Counted from the stretch's first letter, positions 44,058-53,130 are shown. The stretch: DNA of 64,000 nt from Halobacteriovoraceae bacterium (GCA_020635115.1 JACKAK010000011.1:1-64000), one strand, 5' to 3'. Translations and numbers: made by a program. The notes: generated by a model not told the origin, from the letters alone.

Positions 44058-44201
44058 AGTTTTAAGAATTTCATTTTGGATTGAGTTGCTATATGATTTT
44101 ATGATGTCCTCATTATAAAGACAATCTAATTCAACATATGGCAATTTTACTTGCGAAATAAGTTCTTTAAAAACAAAAGCTTTGATTTCATCAATCGTCA
44201 T
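43962..44201 (-). CDS. small hypothetical protein, possibly 3'-truncated
   Basis: AAGGAGAGAAT precedes the ATG. The 79 residues are helical and amphipathic up to about residue 73, then end FFFFVL, which looks like read-through across a junction. It overlaps the opposing fragment at 43938. No family recognised. It may be functional or a remnant. Confidence 0.45.
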   Translation of the reverse strand: MTIDEIKAFVFKELISQVKLPYVELDCLYNEDIIKSYSNSIQNEILKTLKKHTLVESKDNNLQNILVKELTDDFFFFVL

Positions 44202-44567
44202 ATTCTCTCCTTATTAACAGTTTTAATTCAAATTGGAGAGATGTAAATTCAGTAAAAAAGTACTAGTGTTATAAAAACTTTTAAAAATTCTAAATTGTAC
44301 AGGAAGAGAGAGAATCCTCCAGAGAAAACTAATTTAACGATCGATCTAGAGTAATGATAATAGAAAAAAGTTTTAATCTATATTCGTTCTTAAGGACTTG
44401 TGGCCCTAAATGAAAGGTAGGTTTAAATAATTCAAAATTCAAAAAGTAGAAGGCAAATGATTTATGGATATATATCATTTCAAACTTAAAGAAAAAGAAA
44501 TTATTCTAACAAATTAGAATAGATATAGATTTTAAAACGCATAGTCACTTTATTATTTGTTTAAACT

Positions 44568-44912
44568 ATGAATTTATCAATCTATGATTTAGAAATAGTA
44601 TTCTTTTCATTGTTGTATATTTCTCCCTGTATTAAAAACTGCCCAAAATAGTTTTAAACAAAACTTCAATGATTTGAGGTTATATATTCCTAAAAATAAT
44701 CAAGCTAATTCTGCGTATCTTTTTATCTCTCTCAATTTACAGAGCAAATTTCAAAATCTGGGTTTCAACGGTCAAGTTTAGAAATAGATCAGAACTTAGA
44801 AGTCAATCTGCTTGATACACCTAAATTATTAGAAATAAATGAATCAAAATCAAAGACTAAAAAATGGTGGATTTCACTGAAAGTACTTTGTTGCGAAAAA
44901 AATAATCGCTAA
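44568..44912 (+). pseudogene. frame-broken coding remnant
   Basis: Protein-like sequence continues across three frames. ATG 44568 opens a hydrophobic start (MNLSIYDLEIVFFSLLYISPC). A second frame then reads NFNDLRLYIPKNNQANSAYL, and a third, ending at 44912, reads through SSLEIDQNLEVNLLDTPKL to a CCEKNNR end. At least two frameshifts are needed to join them. No homologue is recognised, so this is tentative. Confidence 0.3.
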
Positions 44913-45063
44913 ATTTTGTTTTCTATTTTCATCTCATTGAAATTCTATTTATAGAAACAATCGAACCTCGCGTGTTTTAAAAAAATATACTTAAATTGAC
45001 TTTTCAAATCTTAAATAATGTTATTTGATCTATATGTCTATTCAGTTAAAAAGTGAGTGAAAA

Positions 45064-45402
45064 ATGAAAATTTTTAGTATTTCGAAAAGTGAACAATTTG
45101 GTCAAATGTTAAAGAAGGTCTTAAAAGGGAAATATCAAGTAGAATCACTAGAAAATGAAGCAGGATTGTTTGAACATGATTATGATAAATGTATGTTAGT
45201 CATTGATATCGATACTCTTCAAGATCATGGTTTCACTCTCGCCGCAAAACTGTCTGCGATTCCAGATCGGAAAGCTCTCATTGTTGGTATTACAACTTTT
45301 GAAGTAGATTCTGTTGATGCTAAATTTGACTTTTTCTTCAGTTCTTTGAATTCCATCGATGAAAACTTAGATTTAATTTTGGAAAGATATGAACAAATTT
45401 AA
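45064..45402 (+). CDS. degenerate receiver-like domain protein
   Basis: A 112-residue alpha/beta protein with the spacing of a CheY-like receiver: a beta strand ending in Asp48-Ile-Asp50 at the phosphoacceptor position, then ALIVGITTF at strand 4. The acidic pair of strand 1 and the late lysine are missing, so phosphorylation is doubtful. The stop overlaps the ClC gene by 14 bases, hinting at coupled expression, perhaps as a regulator of that transporter. Function otherwise unknown. Confidence 0.55.
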   Translation: MKIFSISKSEQFGQMLKKVLKGKYQVESLENEAGLFEHDYDKCMLVIDIDTLQDHGFTLAAKLSAIPDRKALIVGITTFEVDSVDAKFDFFFSSLNSIDENLDLILERYEQI

Positions 45403-47074
45403 GAGTATAGTTAATATTGAATTCTGGAAAATTAGTTTAGCAGTTATCCTCATCGGACTAGGGTCTGGATATTTTTCATACTTTCTTCATAAAATTGTCT
45501 TTTTGACGACTAATTTGATTGGAACAAATGATACATTCACAATAAAGACACTCTTTTTTTCGATTTCTTTTGCACTTTTATCTTACCTTTTAACAAAAAA
45601 AATATTTAAAGATACAAACGGCTCAGGTATTCCACAAGTGAAGCTCAGTCTCGTTGCTTATAAAGGTGAAATGCAAAAAAGAATGCCTGTCGGAAAATTT
45701 ATAACGTCATTTTTAACTCTTTGTACGGGACTATCATTCGGGAAAGAAGGACCGCTTGTAACAATATCTGCTGCTTGGGGACACCTCGTTTCTCATGTCT
45801 TAAAATTAAATCGGCAAATTACAAAAGTCTTAGTTTCGTCTGGTGCTACTGCTGGTCTTGCTGCTGCTTTCAATACTCCTATCGCAGCTGTCGTCTTCAC
45901 CGTCGAAGAAATCTTAGGAGAACTTAATACCAAGTATCTTGGACCGATTATTGTGACATCTGTGATTGCTTCAGTATGTTCATATAAATTATCTGGTGGA
46001 CATGGAACTTTTTCCAATCTTAATTATGGTTTCCATGTAGAGTGGCACCTCATTTTTTATTTAATCTTAGGTCTTTTTATGTCTTTTATTGGCCTATTTT
46101 TTACTAAATTTATTCTCTTATCGAAAGAAATTAGAAAAAGATATTTTCAAAAATATGACTTTGTGTTTGTGGTCTTTGCCATTGCTTTGGCGGGAATCGC
46201 TTCTCTTTATAGCAAAGAAGTTCTAGGCGATGGTATTAATAGTATTAATAATATTTTACAGGGAACAAATATCGATTCACTTAAATATATTCTTTTGCTT
46301 TTTATTATCAAGTTTTTTTTAACGACAAGTTCATATAGTACAGGTTTAAGTGGTGGTCTATTTATGCCCGTTCTTTTTTTAGGAGCATTAGGTGGTGGTG
46401 CATTTGCAATTGCTTTGAGCAAAATTGGAGTTGAAAATGTAGACGTTGGAGCTTTTGCATTACTAGGGATGACTTCTTTGTTGGTTGCTGTTATTAGAAC
46501 TCCATTTACTGCGTTTGTCATGCTTTTCGAAATGACAAGGGATTACGAACTCATCCTTCCTTTGATGACTTCAAGTGTAACCGCATATTTTATCTCAAGT
46601 TTTATTCATCCAGAATCTGTGTATGAATCAGTTGCTGAATATGAAGGCGTTCATTTGCCAACTCATGATGATAAAGAATGTTTGAATGAGATGAGCGTCG
46701 AAGAGTGTATGGTTAAAAAGGTTGTAAGTTTAGAATCTAGTCTCAAATTAAGCGAGAGCATAGATATTGTAAGTCAATATGATTTTGGGGGATATCCAGT
46801 TGTAAATAAGGGTATACTCCTAGGAATAATAAATAAGAGTGATCTTCTAGATAAAAAAGAAAGCGGAGAAGATTGCAACATTATTGAACTCTTAAAATAT
46901 TCAACTATTTCAATATATCCTGATCAAAGTTTATTAGTTGCTATGGATAGAATGAAGAGATTTGAAATCGGAAGATTACCTGTTGTGAGCAGATTTAACG
47001 ATAGAAAGCTGTTGGGCGTGATTACTCCGAAAGATATCGTCAATTATCTGGGGATTCAGAAAAAAGTAGAGTAG
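45389..47074 (+). CDS. ClC chloride channel/antiporter with CBS domains
   Basis: Chloride-binding motifs GSGIPQ (78-83) and GKEGPLV (118-124, gating Glu120) identify a ClC transporter; GLSGGLFMPVL is the third selectivity segment. The C-terminal 130 residues hold two CBS motifs (MSVEECMVKKVVSLE and STISIYPDQSLLVAMDRMK onward) that usually bind adenine nucleotides. It exchanges chloride for protons or conducts chloride. It has one GGCC in 1.7 kb, like the rest of the 41-47 kb stretch. Confidence 0.9.
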   Translation: MNKFKSIVNIEFWKISLAVILIGLGSGYFSYFLHKIVFLTTNLIGTNDTFTIKTLFFSISFALLSYLLTKKIFKDTNGSGIPQVKLSLVAYKGEMQKRMPVGKFITSFLTLCTGLSFGKEGPLVTISAAWGHLVSHVLKLNRQITKVLVSSGATAGLAAAFNTPIAAVVFTVEEILGELNTKYLGPIIVTSVIASVCSYKLSGGHGTFSNLNYGFHVEWHLIFYLILGLFMSFIGLFFTKFILLSKEIRKRYFQKYDFVFVVFAIALAGIASLYSKEVLGDGINSINNILQGTNIDSLKYILLLFIIKFFLTTSSYSTGLSGGLFMPVLFLGALGGGAFAIALSKIGVENVDVGAFALLGMTSLLVAVIRTPFTAFVMLFEMTRDYELILPLMTSSVTAYFISSFIHPESVYESVAEYEGVHLPTHDDKECLNEMSVEECMVKKVVSLESSLKLSESIDIVSQYDFGGYPVVNKGILLGIINKSDLLDKKESGEDCNIIELLKYSTISIYPDQSLLVAMDRMKRFEIGRLPVVSRFNDRKLLGVITPKDIVNYLGIQKKVE

Positions 47075-47080
47075 TTTCTC

Positions 47081-47434
47081 TTAAAAGAGTCCCATAGATC
47101 TGGCCTGCTCCATCAGTTTTTGCCTTTCCTCATCACTCATTTGGGAAACTTGTTCTTGAATTTTTCTGAGCTCTTCAGGATCCATCTTGTTCATCATTTC
47201 TTGAACTTTTTGCAATCCCTCTGGCCCAAAACCTTTTAGGGCAGATCTAAAAATGATTTTCTCAGAAGTTTTTTCGTGCTCTATTCCTTCAGCTTTGAAC
47301 TCACTCAGTATATTGTTTAGATTTTCATTTCTTTCATCCGCAATTTCGTACATTTTCTCCAGTGGAAGTGAAACACTTTTTAATGGAAAACCATTCATTT
47401 GAATATTTTTTAAAATTTGTTCCTTTAAACTCAT
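47081..47434 (-). CDS. hypothetical protein with helical Met/Glu-rich tail
   Basis: A 117-residue soluble protein; the N-terminal half is alpha/beta and the C-terminal half is a predicted helix rich in Met, Glu and Gln (GLQKVQEMMNKMDPEELRKI). A GGGAGA site precedes the ATG. It lies downstream of the globin genes on the same strand, 109 bases away. No family recognised. Confidence 0.6.
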   Translation of the reverse strand: MSLKEQILKNIQMNGFPLKSVSLPLEKMYEIADERNENLNNILSEFKAEGIEHEKTSEKIIFRSALKGFGPEGLQKVQEMMNKMDPEELRKIQEQVSQMSDEERQKLMEQARSMGLF

Positions 47435-47543
47435 ATTCTCTCCCTTCTGTCCAAAAATTGGACAAGACTATCAGCTAAAAGGGAAAGTGCCTACATTTTA
47501 ATAAAAGCTAAATAAGTTATGATTATTTTGAATAGAATGAATC

Positions 47544-48002
47544 CTATGCTGCGTTGCTTTTCTTTGGATTTGGAAAATCTAAAATTTCATCAGAATTAAA
47601 ACGTTTCTGACACTCACTGACGCTTTTTTTAACAATTCCACCCCTAAAAGCTTCATCAATTTTTAACCATCTTTCCTTTAACTCTGCAGAAGCTCCGGCC
47701 TCATCTATTGACTCCGCAAGTATTTTGGCCCTTAAGTTGAAAAGTTCATCAGAAATCATCATATGCTTATGAGCTGGAATTGGCAGTTTTCCACAATAAA
47801 TATTTCCTCCACCTAAGGCCCCTGTCATAAAATCCACCTGTTGGGCCTCAATACTTTCTTGCTTGATCCCCACAAAATATTGCGACAACCATTCATGTGC
47901 AAACAACTTATCATAAAGTATTTTACTAATTTTTTGTAACATTGGTTTTCCACCAAGTCGCTCAAATTCTTTTAATTTTTCATCTTGATTATCATTGGCC
48001 AT
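47544..48002 (-). CDS. truncated haemoglobin
   Basis: A 2-over-2 globin of 152 residues. Features: FERLGG start, Phe43 near the distal pocket (QYFVGI), FMTGALGGG and the proximal His78 in PAHKHMMISDELF. Group I is the closest fit. Roles include NO detoxification or oxygen handling. It begins one base after the stop of a second, unrelated globin, so the two are one operon. The C-terminal ~25 residues are an extension. Confidence 0.82.
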   Translation of the reverse strand: MANDNQDEKLKEFERLGGKPMLQKISKILYDKLFAHEWLSQYFVGIKQESIEAQQVDFMTGALGGGNIYCGKLPIPAHKHMMISDELFNLRAKILAESIDEAGASAELKERWLKIDEAFRGGIVKKSVSECQKRFNSDEILDFPNPKKSNAA

Positions 48003-48003
48003 A

Positions 48004-48390
48004 TTAACCTACCTTCTCGACTTCTTGAGCACCTTCTTGCATTTTTTCTGAAATATAATCAACTCTCTCAATCCATTTATTAAGAAGAGTATCAGTACAA
48101 TTGTCTCCCTTGGCCATTTTGAAGGCCTCAACCATACTGTTTTTAACAAGACGATAGTGATTAGGACGTATCTGATAGGCCAAATGCCTGATGCCCAATT
48201 CATGCAGATATTTATCTAACTCAATTCTGTTATCAAGATTAGATAATATTTTCTGAATTCCCTTTTTGAGTTCTTCTTTCTGTGGCCCTAGTTCTGTATT
48301 TTTAAATAACAACTCAACAATTGGCGCCATTTCAAAAAAATTCTTGTAAAAAATATCTACAAATTGATCTAACTCTTTTTCTTCCAACAT
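48004..48390 (-). CDS. single-domain haemoglobin (Vgb/Hmp-type globin)
   Basis: A 3-over-3 globin of 128 residues without a reductase domain. Proximal His69 lies in IRHLAYQIRPNHY, which aligns with the proximal-His segment of flavohaemoglobins. It is slightly short at both ends. It may bind oxygen under microaerobic conditions or dioxygenate NO. Just upstream on the same strand lies a nitroreductase that might reduce the haem, though that is inference. Confidence 0.75.
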   Translation of the reverse strand: MLEEKELDQFVDIFYKNFFEMAPIVELLFKNTELGPQKEELKKGIQKILSNLDNRIELDKYLHELGIRHLAYQIRPNHYRLVKNSMVEAFKMAKGDNCTDTLLNKWIERVDYISEKMQEGAQEVEKVG

Positions 48391-48433
48391 AGAATTCTCC
48401 TATAGATTCTATTCGGAAATAAAAAATAAAAAA

Positions 48434-49069
48434 TTAAATATAATCTACAACTTCTTCAAGAGAATATCTTACTTTCGGGGCCGTAGCATATTTGTCAGAA
48501 TTTGATCTAAAACCTATTGGACAAACGACGACCGATTTTAGACCTTTTTTGTCAAGACCTAAGATTTCATCGTATTTCTCCGGAGAAAAACCCTCAACTG
48601 GACAAGCATCTATGTCATTGATGGCACAAACAGTGAGCAAGTTTCCTAAAGCAAGGTAGACTTGATTTTTCATCCATGCATTTTTTCGCTCAGGACTCAT
48701 TCCCTTTAGAAAATTCTTCATCATATCAGAATAACCTTTTAACTCTTGCTCATCTTGATTTCTTAACATTGCAGTCGAGTGTACAAAACGATCTACGTCT
48801 TCATCTGAAAGATCTAATGGATGGCAAAGCACAATTAAATGTGAAGCATCTGTTATTTGCGATTGGTTCCAACTTGCTGGACGTAACTTTGATCTGATTT
48901 CTTCATTTGTGATAACGAGAAATTTCCACGGCTGAAGTCCAAATGAGGAGGCCGAAAGTCTTAAGGAGTCTAATACAGTATTAAGTTGTGTATCTGTTAG
49001 TTTTTTACTCGGATCAAATACTTTAGTTGCGTAGCGCCAGTTTAGTTTTTCAATAATTAATTCACTCAT
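48434..49069 (-). CDS. nitroreductase family NAD(P)H oxidoreductase
   Basis: An FMN-dependent flavoprotein of the NfsB group: RYATKVFD start, SASSFGLQPWKFLVI (FMN contact) near 39-53 and the ending GFRSNSDKYATAPKVR. It reduces nitro compounds or quinones and could act as a flavin or haem reductase. GGAGG precedes the ATG. It starts a minus-strand series leading into the two globin genes 43 bases later. Confidence 0.88.
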   Translation of the reverse strand: MSELIIEKLNWRYATKVFDPSKKLTDTQLNTVLDSLRLSASSFGLQPWKFLVITNEEIRSKLRPASWNQSQITDASHLIVLCHPLDLSDEDVDRFVHSTAMLRNQDEQELKGYSDMMKNFLKGMSPERKNAWMKNQVYLALGNLLTVCAINDIDACPVEGFSPEKYDEILGLDKKGLKSVVVCPIGFRSNSDKYATAPKVRYSLEEVVDYI

Positions 49070-49187
49070 GACTTCCTCCTTTAAACGAACAAATTGATTC
49101 TACTTGTTTATGCAAATAGTGTTAAGCTGAATGTTTCAGTGTTGAAAAATATTTATGTGGCCATATTTATGGTTTGTTTTTTCCTGG

Positions 49188-49502
49188 TTATTTATTTGTA
49201 GCGTCTTCCTCAGCTATCTTTTTTATCCACTTTTCCGATGTTATGACGATAGCGTTTGACATTTTTACAAGATTGTCTTTATTGCTCATTGATGATTTAG
49301 AAGCAATTTCTTCTACAAATTCATCATAACTGATTTGCCTCTTTGCTCCAAACCAAAACAAATTCTTAGTATTCTCAATTTTTTTTCTCAGATGCTGAGC
49401 AGCTTCTAATGCTGTATGTTCTTGAACATTTCGAATAAATACAAACTGAGATGTTTCAATTTTTTTAGAACAAAATTGATTTTTTTTCATCTGTTTGTCC
49501 AT
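49188..49502 (-). CDS. hypothetical protein, 104 residues
   Basis: The ATG at 49502 is preferred, because AGGAAG lies about 10 bases upstream; the GTG at 49511 is too close to that site. The product is basic, helical and soluble, with FVFIRNVQEHTALEAAQHLR and EKWIKKIAEEDA. No family recognised. Downstream of it, 118 bases separate the nitroreductase gene. Confidence 0.5.
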   Translation of the reverse strand: MDKQMKKNQFCSKKIETSQFVFIRNVQEHTALEAAQHLRKKIENTKNLFWFGAKRQISYDEFVEEIASKSSMSNKDNLVKMSNAIVITSEKWIKKIAEEDATNK

Positions 49503-49665
49503 AATACTCACTTCCTGAAAGAATATTTATAAAAACTAAAATCAACGGAAGTTGTGAAAATTTGTACATAATACCCTCATAAAAAGGTGTATATGCAGTC
49601 TAAATGATAGAAATTTTTAGGACAATTAAAAAAATGCATACTTTTCTAAAATTACCGATTCATGC

Positions 49666-49671
49666 TATAAT
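49666..49671 (+). promoter_or_regulatory. -10 element of the HNH gene promoter
   Basis: A perfect TATAAT; start site predicted near 49678, about 45 bases before the ATG. The -35 region (49643-49648) is poor. Confidence 0.4.
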
Positions 49672-49722
49672 AAAGGTGACGCTATAAATGGATTTAAAGC
49701 GTAAATAGGATGACCTAAAGGA

Positions 49723-50238
49723 ATGAGAACACTACTACTAGACAACTCATTTTTTCCCATTAAAGTCATTAGCTGGCAAAAAGCAATGATTTTATTACTC
49801 ACTTCTCGTGCTGAAATTGTGGATGAGTATAGTGATTTTACAGTGAGATCTCCTCGGAAGCATTTTAATGTTCCTAAAATACTTAGACTTTATTCAAAAC
49901 ATCAAGGCCCAAAAAAGATAAAATTCAATCGTCTAAATGTATATTTAAGAGACGACTTTTCTTGTCAATATTGTACTTTAAAATTTGATTATAATGATCT
50001 GACATTTGATCATGTTCTTCCTCAAAGTAGGGGAGGTAAGACCTCTTGGATAAATATTGTAACTTGTTGCAAATTGTGTAATTTAAGAAAAGGGAACAAG
50101 ACCCCTCGCGAAGCAAATATGAAACTTAAACGTCTTCCTCATGAACCTCAATGGTCTGCTAGACTTGTGATTAAAATGCTTGATGATGATCCTGAAGAGT
50201 GGTTTTATTGGCTTCCTCAGTCTACGATCGTTGCATAA
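49723..50238 (+). CDS. HNH endonuclease
   Basis: A 171-residue stand-alone HNH nuclease. Zinc-finger cysteines 81/84 and 116/119 bracket the catalytic DH (Asp96-His97) and Asn111/Asn120. The N-terminal LLLDNSFFPIKVISWQKAM and the late EPQWSARLV belong to a widespread chromosomal HNH family found outside restriction or phage islands. No methylase or terminase is nearby. The cellular role of this group is not settled. Confidence 0.85.
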   Translation: MRTLLLDNSFFPIKVISWQKAMILLLTSRAEIVDEYSDFTVRSPRKHFNVPKILRLYSKHQGPKKIKFNRLNVYLRDDFSCQYCTLKFDYNDLTFDHVLPQSRGGKTSWINIVTCCKLCNLRKGNKTPREANMKLKRLPHEPQWSARLVIKMLDDDPEEWFYWLPQSTIVA

Positions 50239-50281
50239 ATTTTTTGTGTTCTATAAGTTTTATCTCTAATTAAATAACTAA

Positions 50282-51061
50282 TTAATTTAAAACAGGTCTA
50301 AAGTTTAGGGACGTTGTTTCGAAGGCCCGTTCTGAAAGACTGCGAATTTTATCATTGTGAGTTGTTTGAATGCTTTCGCAAACATTGATTTGCACATTGA
50401 CTCTGTCACATTCACATAGGGAAATAAAATGGCCCAAAAAGTCCATATCTCCATACCAACAAACTTTGTCACGATTTTCAGGGCCAAATGTACAATTATT
50501 AATTCTTGTATAGTTTATTGCCAAAATCAAGATTGGACAATTGGAGTCAACAGCGGCCTGAAATAAAGGTCTTTTAAAAGGAAGTACTTTTTCACCATTT
50601 GAACTTGTTGCCTCGGGATAAACAGTGACATTTAGTCCATTTTCCAATGCCTGGGTGACTTCTTCAATCTCACGGTGAAGGTTTTTTCTGTTTCTTCTCT
50701 CAACATATAAACATCCCCCAAGCAATGTTAATAGACCAAGTCCTGGGGTATTTTTAATCTCTACTGATGTTACAAAGCAAGTTGGAGCAATCGATGATAA
50801 GATTAAAACATCCAAATATGAGAGATGGTTTGAGGTTATAAAATGATTTTGATTTCTTGAAAAAGTATCTATATCACCTTTTAGAGTTACTTTTATATTG
50901 AGAACTCTTAAAAGGAGTGTTGAGTAAAAACTAACTAATCTGATAAGTACTTTTCTGGCCTTAAAAGGTGTTAACCTAACGAATATATAAAAGGGTAGTG
51001 CTGAAATTATATAGAAAAAAATAATTAATAAAAATAATATGAATTTAATATTTTTTTTCAT
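50282..51061 (-). CDS. olsA: lyso-ornithine-lipid O-acyltransferase (PlsC family)
   Basis: A membrane-bound PlsC-family acyltransferase: N-terminal transmembrane helix (about 8-28), catalytic NHLSYLD (His79, Asp84), and YPEATSSNGEKVLPFKRPLF for the acceptor site. On its own it could be a 1-acylglycerol-phosphate acyltransferase; the immediate upstream olsB (2-base gap) makes OlsA, which adds the second acyl chain to lyso-ornithine lipid, the better reading. Last gene of the phosphate-linked block. Confidence 0.72.
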   Translation of the reverse strand: MKKNIKFILFLLIIFFYIISALPFYIFVRLTPFKARKVLIRLVSFYSTLLLRVLNIKVTLKGDIDTFSRNQNHFITSNHLSYLDVLILSSIAPTCFVTSVEIKNTPGLGLLTLLGGCLYVERRNRKNLHREIEEVTQALENGLNVTVYPEATSSNGEKVLPFKRPLFQAAVDSNCPILILAINYTRINNCTFGPENRDKVCWYGDMDFLGHFISLCECDRVNVQINVCESIQTTHNDKIRSLSERAFETTSLNFRPVLN

Positions 51062-51063
51062 AT

Positions 51064-51867
51064 TCAGTTTCCAAAATAACGTCTTTTAAAACTATCATTT
51101 AAATTTTTTAAGTCGAGAACTGTAAATAAATCAGTACAATTAAAATCTCGGTCCAGAGCTGGAGAATCACATACTTTTGCTCCTGCAAGTAAGTACATTC
51201 TTAGTAGTGGTGGAATCAGTTCTGGGATATTTTTGTCATCACAATATTGAGTTTTCATTTCAAAATCAGTAAATTTAAAATCTTCTAAGGTGTCGATTTT
51301 CCCTTCAATTAGATGCTTTTTTTCTCTGAGCACAGAAATAAGTTTTGCGATTTGATGATATGACATGGTTTTTATACTACTACAACCAAACAAAACATCT
51401 GCCCCACAGACTTGAGAATATCTACCAATTCCTTTCCATAGAATATCAAGTGTTTTTCCATCTCTAAAATCTTCATCTATACAAGCTCTACCCAACTCAA
51501 GTCTGATACCTTTGGTTTCTTTAAATAATTGCTCTAAATTGAATTCTGTCTCTGAGTAAAAATTGTTTGATACCACCGAACAAAGAACTCTATAAGTTCC
51601 AATAACTTTTTTAGATTTTTTATGAATTATGATAATGTGGTCACATTTTTTATCAAACTGATCAATATCTAAATTCCACGGCCTTTGTCCTGAAGTTGAT
51701 TCAAGAAAGTTATTATAACGTAATCTAAATACTTGGGTGAATTCTTTGAGTTTAGAAGCTGTTTTTAAAATGTAGTGAGAAGTTTCAAAGTAAACAGGAA
51801 AAGATGGCCGATAAATTGAAAATCTTCCTAGTCTTATAAAATTTGAAAGTTCATAACTCAATCTCAT
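51064..51867 (-). CDS. olsB: L-ornithine N-acyltransferase
   Basis: A GNAT-fold acyltransferase of the OlsB group. Telltale stretches: FRLRYNNFLE, DQFDKKCDHIIII, IGTYRVL, FYSETEFNLEQL, RLELGRACID, LWKGIGRYSQ and LFGCSS. OlsB links a 3-hydroxy-fatty acyl-ACP to ornithine, making lyso-ornithine lipid. The length of 267 is usual. Its ATG overlaps the M20 stop (ATGA), and olsA follows. A haemolysin-like annotation is common for the same domain. Confidence 0.78.
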   Translation of the reverse strand: MRLSYELSNFIRLGRFSIYRPSFPVYFETSHYILKTASKLKEFTQVFRLRYNNFLESTSGQRPWNLDIDQFDKKCDHIIIIHKKSKKVIGTYRVLCSVVSNNFYSETEFNLEQLFKETKGIRLELGRACIDEDFRDGKTLDILWKGIGRYSQVCGADVLFGCSSIKTMSYHQIAKLISVLREKKHLIEGKIDTLEDFKFTDFEMKTQYCDDKNIPELIPPLLRMYLLAGAKVCDSPALDRDFNCTDLFTVLDLKNLNDSFKRRYFGN

Positions 51868-53084
51868 ATTTTCATCCTTTGTGTTGATATTTTGTTTAAG
51901 ATTTTTGCAAATGCCATACCTTTTCTATAGAGAGAATCAGTGTATATGAATTCTTTTTCCTGATGTAAGAAATTTCCCTCACAACCAAGTCCATCTAAGG
52001 AGAGATTATACTCATTTGATAAATAGTTTATGTCTGCCGCTCCATTTGAGTGTTCATGGGTTCTTAATTTGTATGGAGTAAACGTGTTTAGTACATCTAC
52101 ATATTGATTTGCAAATCGAATATTCTTGGGTTTCAAAGACATGGATGGACAATCATCTTCAATTGAATAGGAAATTTCAAAAGACTGATCTCTGTCTGAA
52201 TGATATCTTTTTGAATGAGTAAGCTTTTGATGAATAATTTGAAGAAGTTTAGCTCTTGAATTCTCACAAGAAAATCGCAGGTCGAGTTTAACTTTAAGTT
52301 CACCACAAGTTATATTAAAAACATCAAACCCACCTTCAATTCTTGAAACATTTAGTGAAGCATGGTCAAAATTGAGTACAAATTTTTCTATTTCAACTAG
52401 TTTTCTTGCAAATTCATGAGCTGCGTTCAGTGCGTTTCTTCCTTTTCTTCCTGAGTGAACACTTTCACCTTTTACCGTGATGTCGTACCAAATATTTCCA
52501 TTGCGAGAGCTTATGATTTGATTTTCGTCCAGAGCTGGTTCAAAACCGAAATTATAATCAGTTCCATGGCCTAGGGATTTGAAAATGTTTGAAAAACCTT
52601 TAGACCCCTGTTCTTCATTTGGAGAAGAAATAAATGAAATATTCAGATTAGGGTTTATCTGATTTGCAAAAAAAATTTTTAGTCCAATTAAAGCACAGAT
52701 AAGGCCTGACTTATCATCAGCGACTCCCGCACCAAATGCCTTGTCTCCTTTGATTTTAAATCGTGTTTTTTCAGTTAGTGGAAGTACACAATCAGCATGG
52801 CCCATTATGGTTATGTGTGGTGAAAAAATATTGTTATAATACCTGGCCACAAGTAAATCGCCACTCTTAAATACAGGGTTTTTTTCAAAAGAGATTTTAA
52901 AACCAAGATCAAGCAGATCATTGGCAATTTCATTTTGAATAGAATTGACTCCGGAAATATCATTTGTACTTGAGGAAATTCCTACAAGCTGTGAGAGTCT
53001 GTTGATGCCCCAATCGTAAAGGTCATATTGATAAACTGATAAATTGCCAAGATCGTTTGGACAAAGAATTTGTTGGGTTATCAC
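51864..53084 (-). CDS. M20 family metallopeptidase (CPG2/ArgE-like)
   Basis: Di-zinc hydrolase: GHAD (His96, Asp98), GVADDKSG (bridging Asp123 or 124), PNEEQGS (Glu157/158), FEPA and a late His in GNFLHQEKEF. The dimerisation domain lies about 205-330. The start is GTG after GAGG. ArgE-type members release ornithine from N-acetylornithine, and this gene is translationally coupled to olsB, so it may supply ornithine; carboxypeptidase G2 or another deacylase is equally possible from sequence alone. Confidence 0.85.
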   Translation of the reverse strand: MITQQILCPNDLGNLSVYQYDLYDWGINRLSQLVGISSSTNDISGVNSIQNEIANDLLDLGFKISFEKNPVFKSGDLLVARYYNNIFSPHITIMGHADCVLPLTEKTRFKIKGDKAFGAGVADDKSGLICALIGLKIFFANQINPNLNISFISSPNEEQGSKGFSNIFKSLGHGTDYNFGFEPALDENQIISSRNGNIWYDITVKGESVHSGRKGRNALNAAHEFARKLVEIEKFVLNFDHASLNVSRIEGGFDVFNITCGELKVKLDLRFSCENSRAKLLQIIHQKLTHSKRYHSDRDQSFEISYSIEDDCPSMSLKPKNIRFANQYVDVLNTFTPYKLRTHEHSNGAADINYLSNEYNLSLDGLGCEGNFLHQEKEFIYTDSLYRKGMAFAKILNKISTQRMKI

Positions 53085-53130
53085 AAAAACCTCGGTTTTT
53101 AATATTACCCAAAATAGATATCAAATTAAG

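Larger units (their letters stand above)
43426..45063. other. AT-rich gene-poor region with gene fragments
   Basis: About 1.6 kb without an intact recognisable gene. It holds two short opposed frames with strong ribosome sites (43938 and 44201), a frame-broken coding remnant (44568-44912), and an 80-codon open frame at 43613-43855 with no ribosome site. Only two GGCC sites are present. No inverted repeats or transposase remnant were noticed. It looks like decaying acquired DNA. Confidence 0.55.

Noticed and set aside
49723..50238. HNH gene as part of a restriction or phage defence system
   Set aside because: No methylase, recombinase or phage gene flanks it, and it belongs to a common stand-alone chromosomal group.
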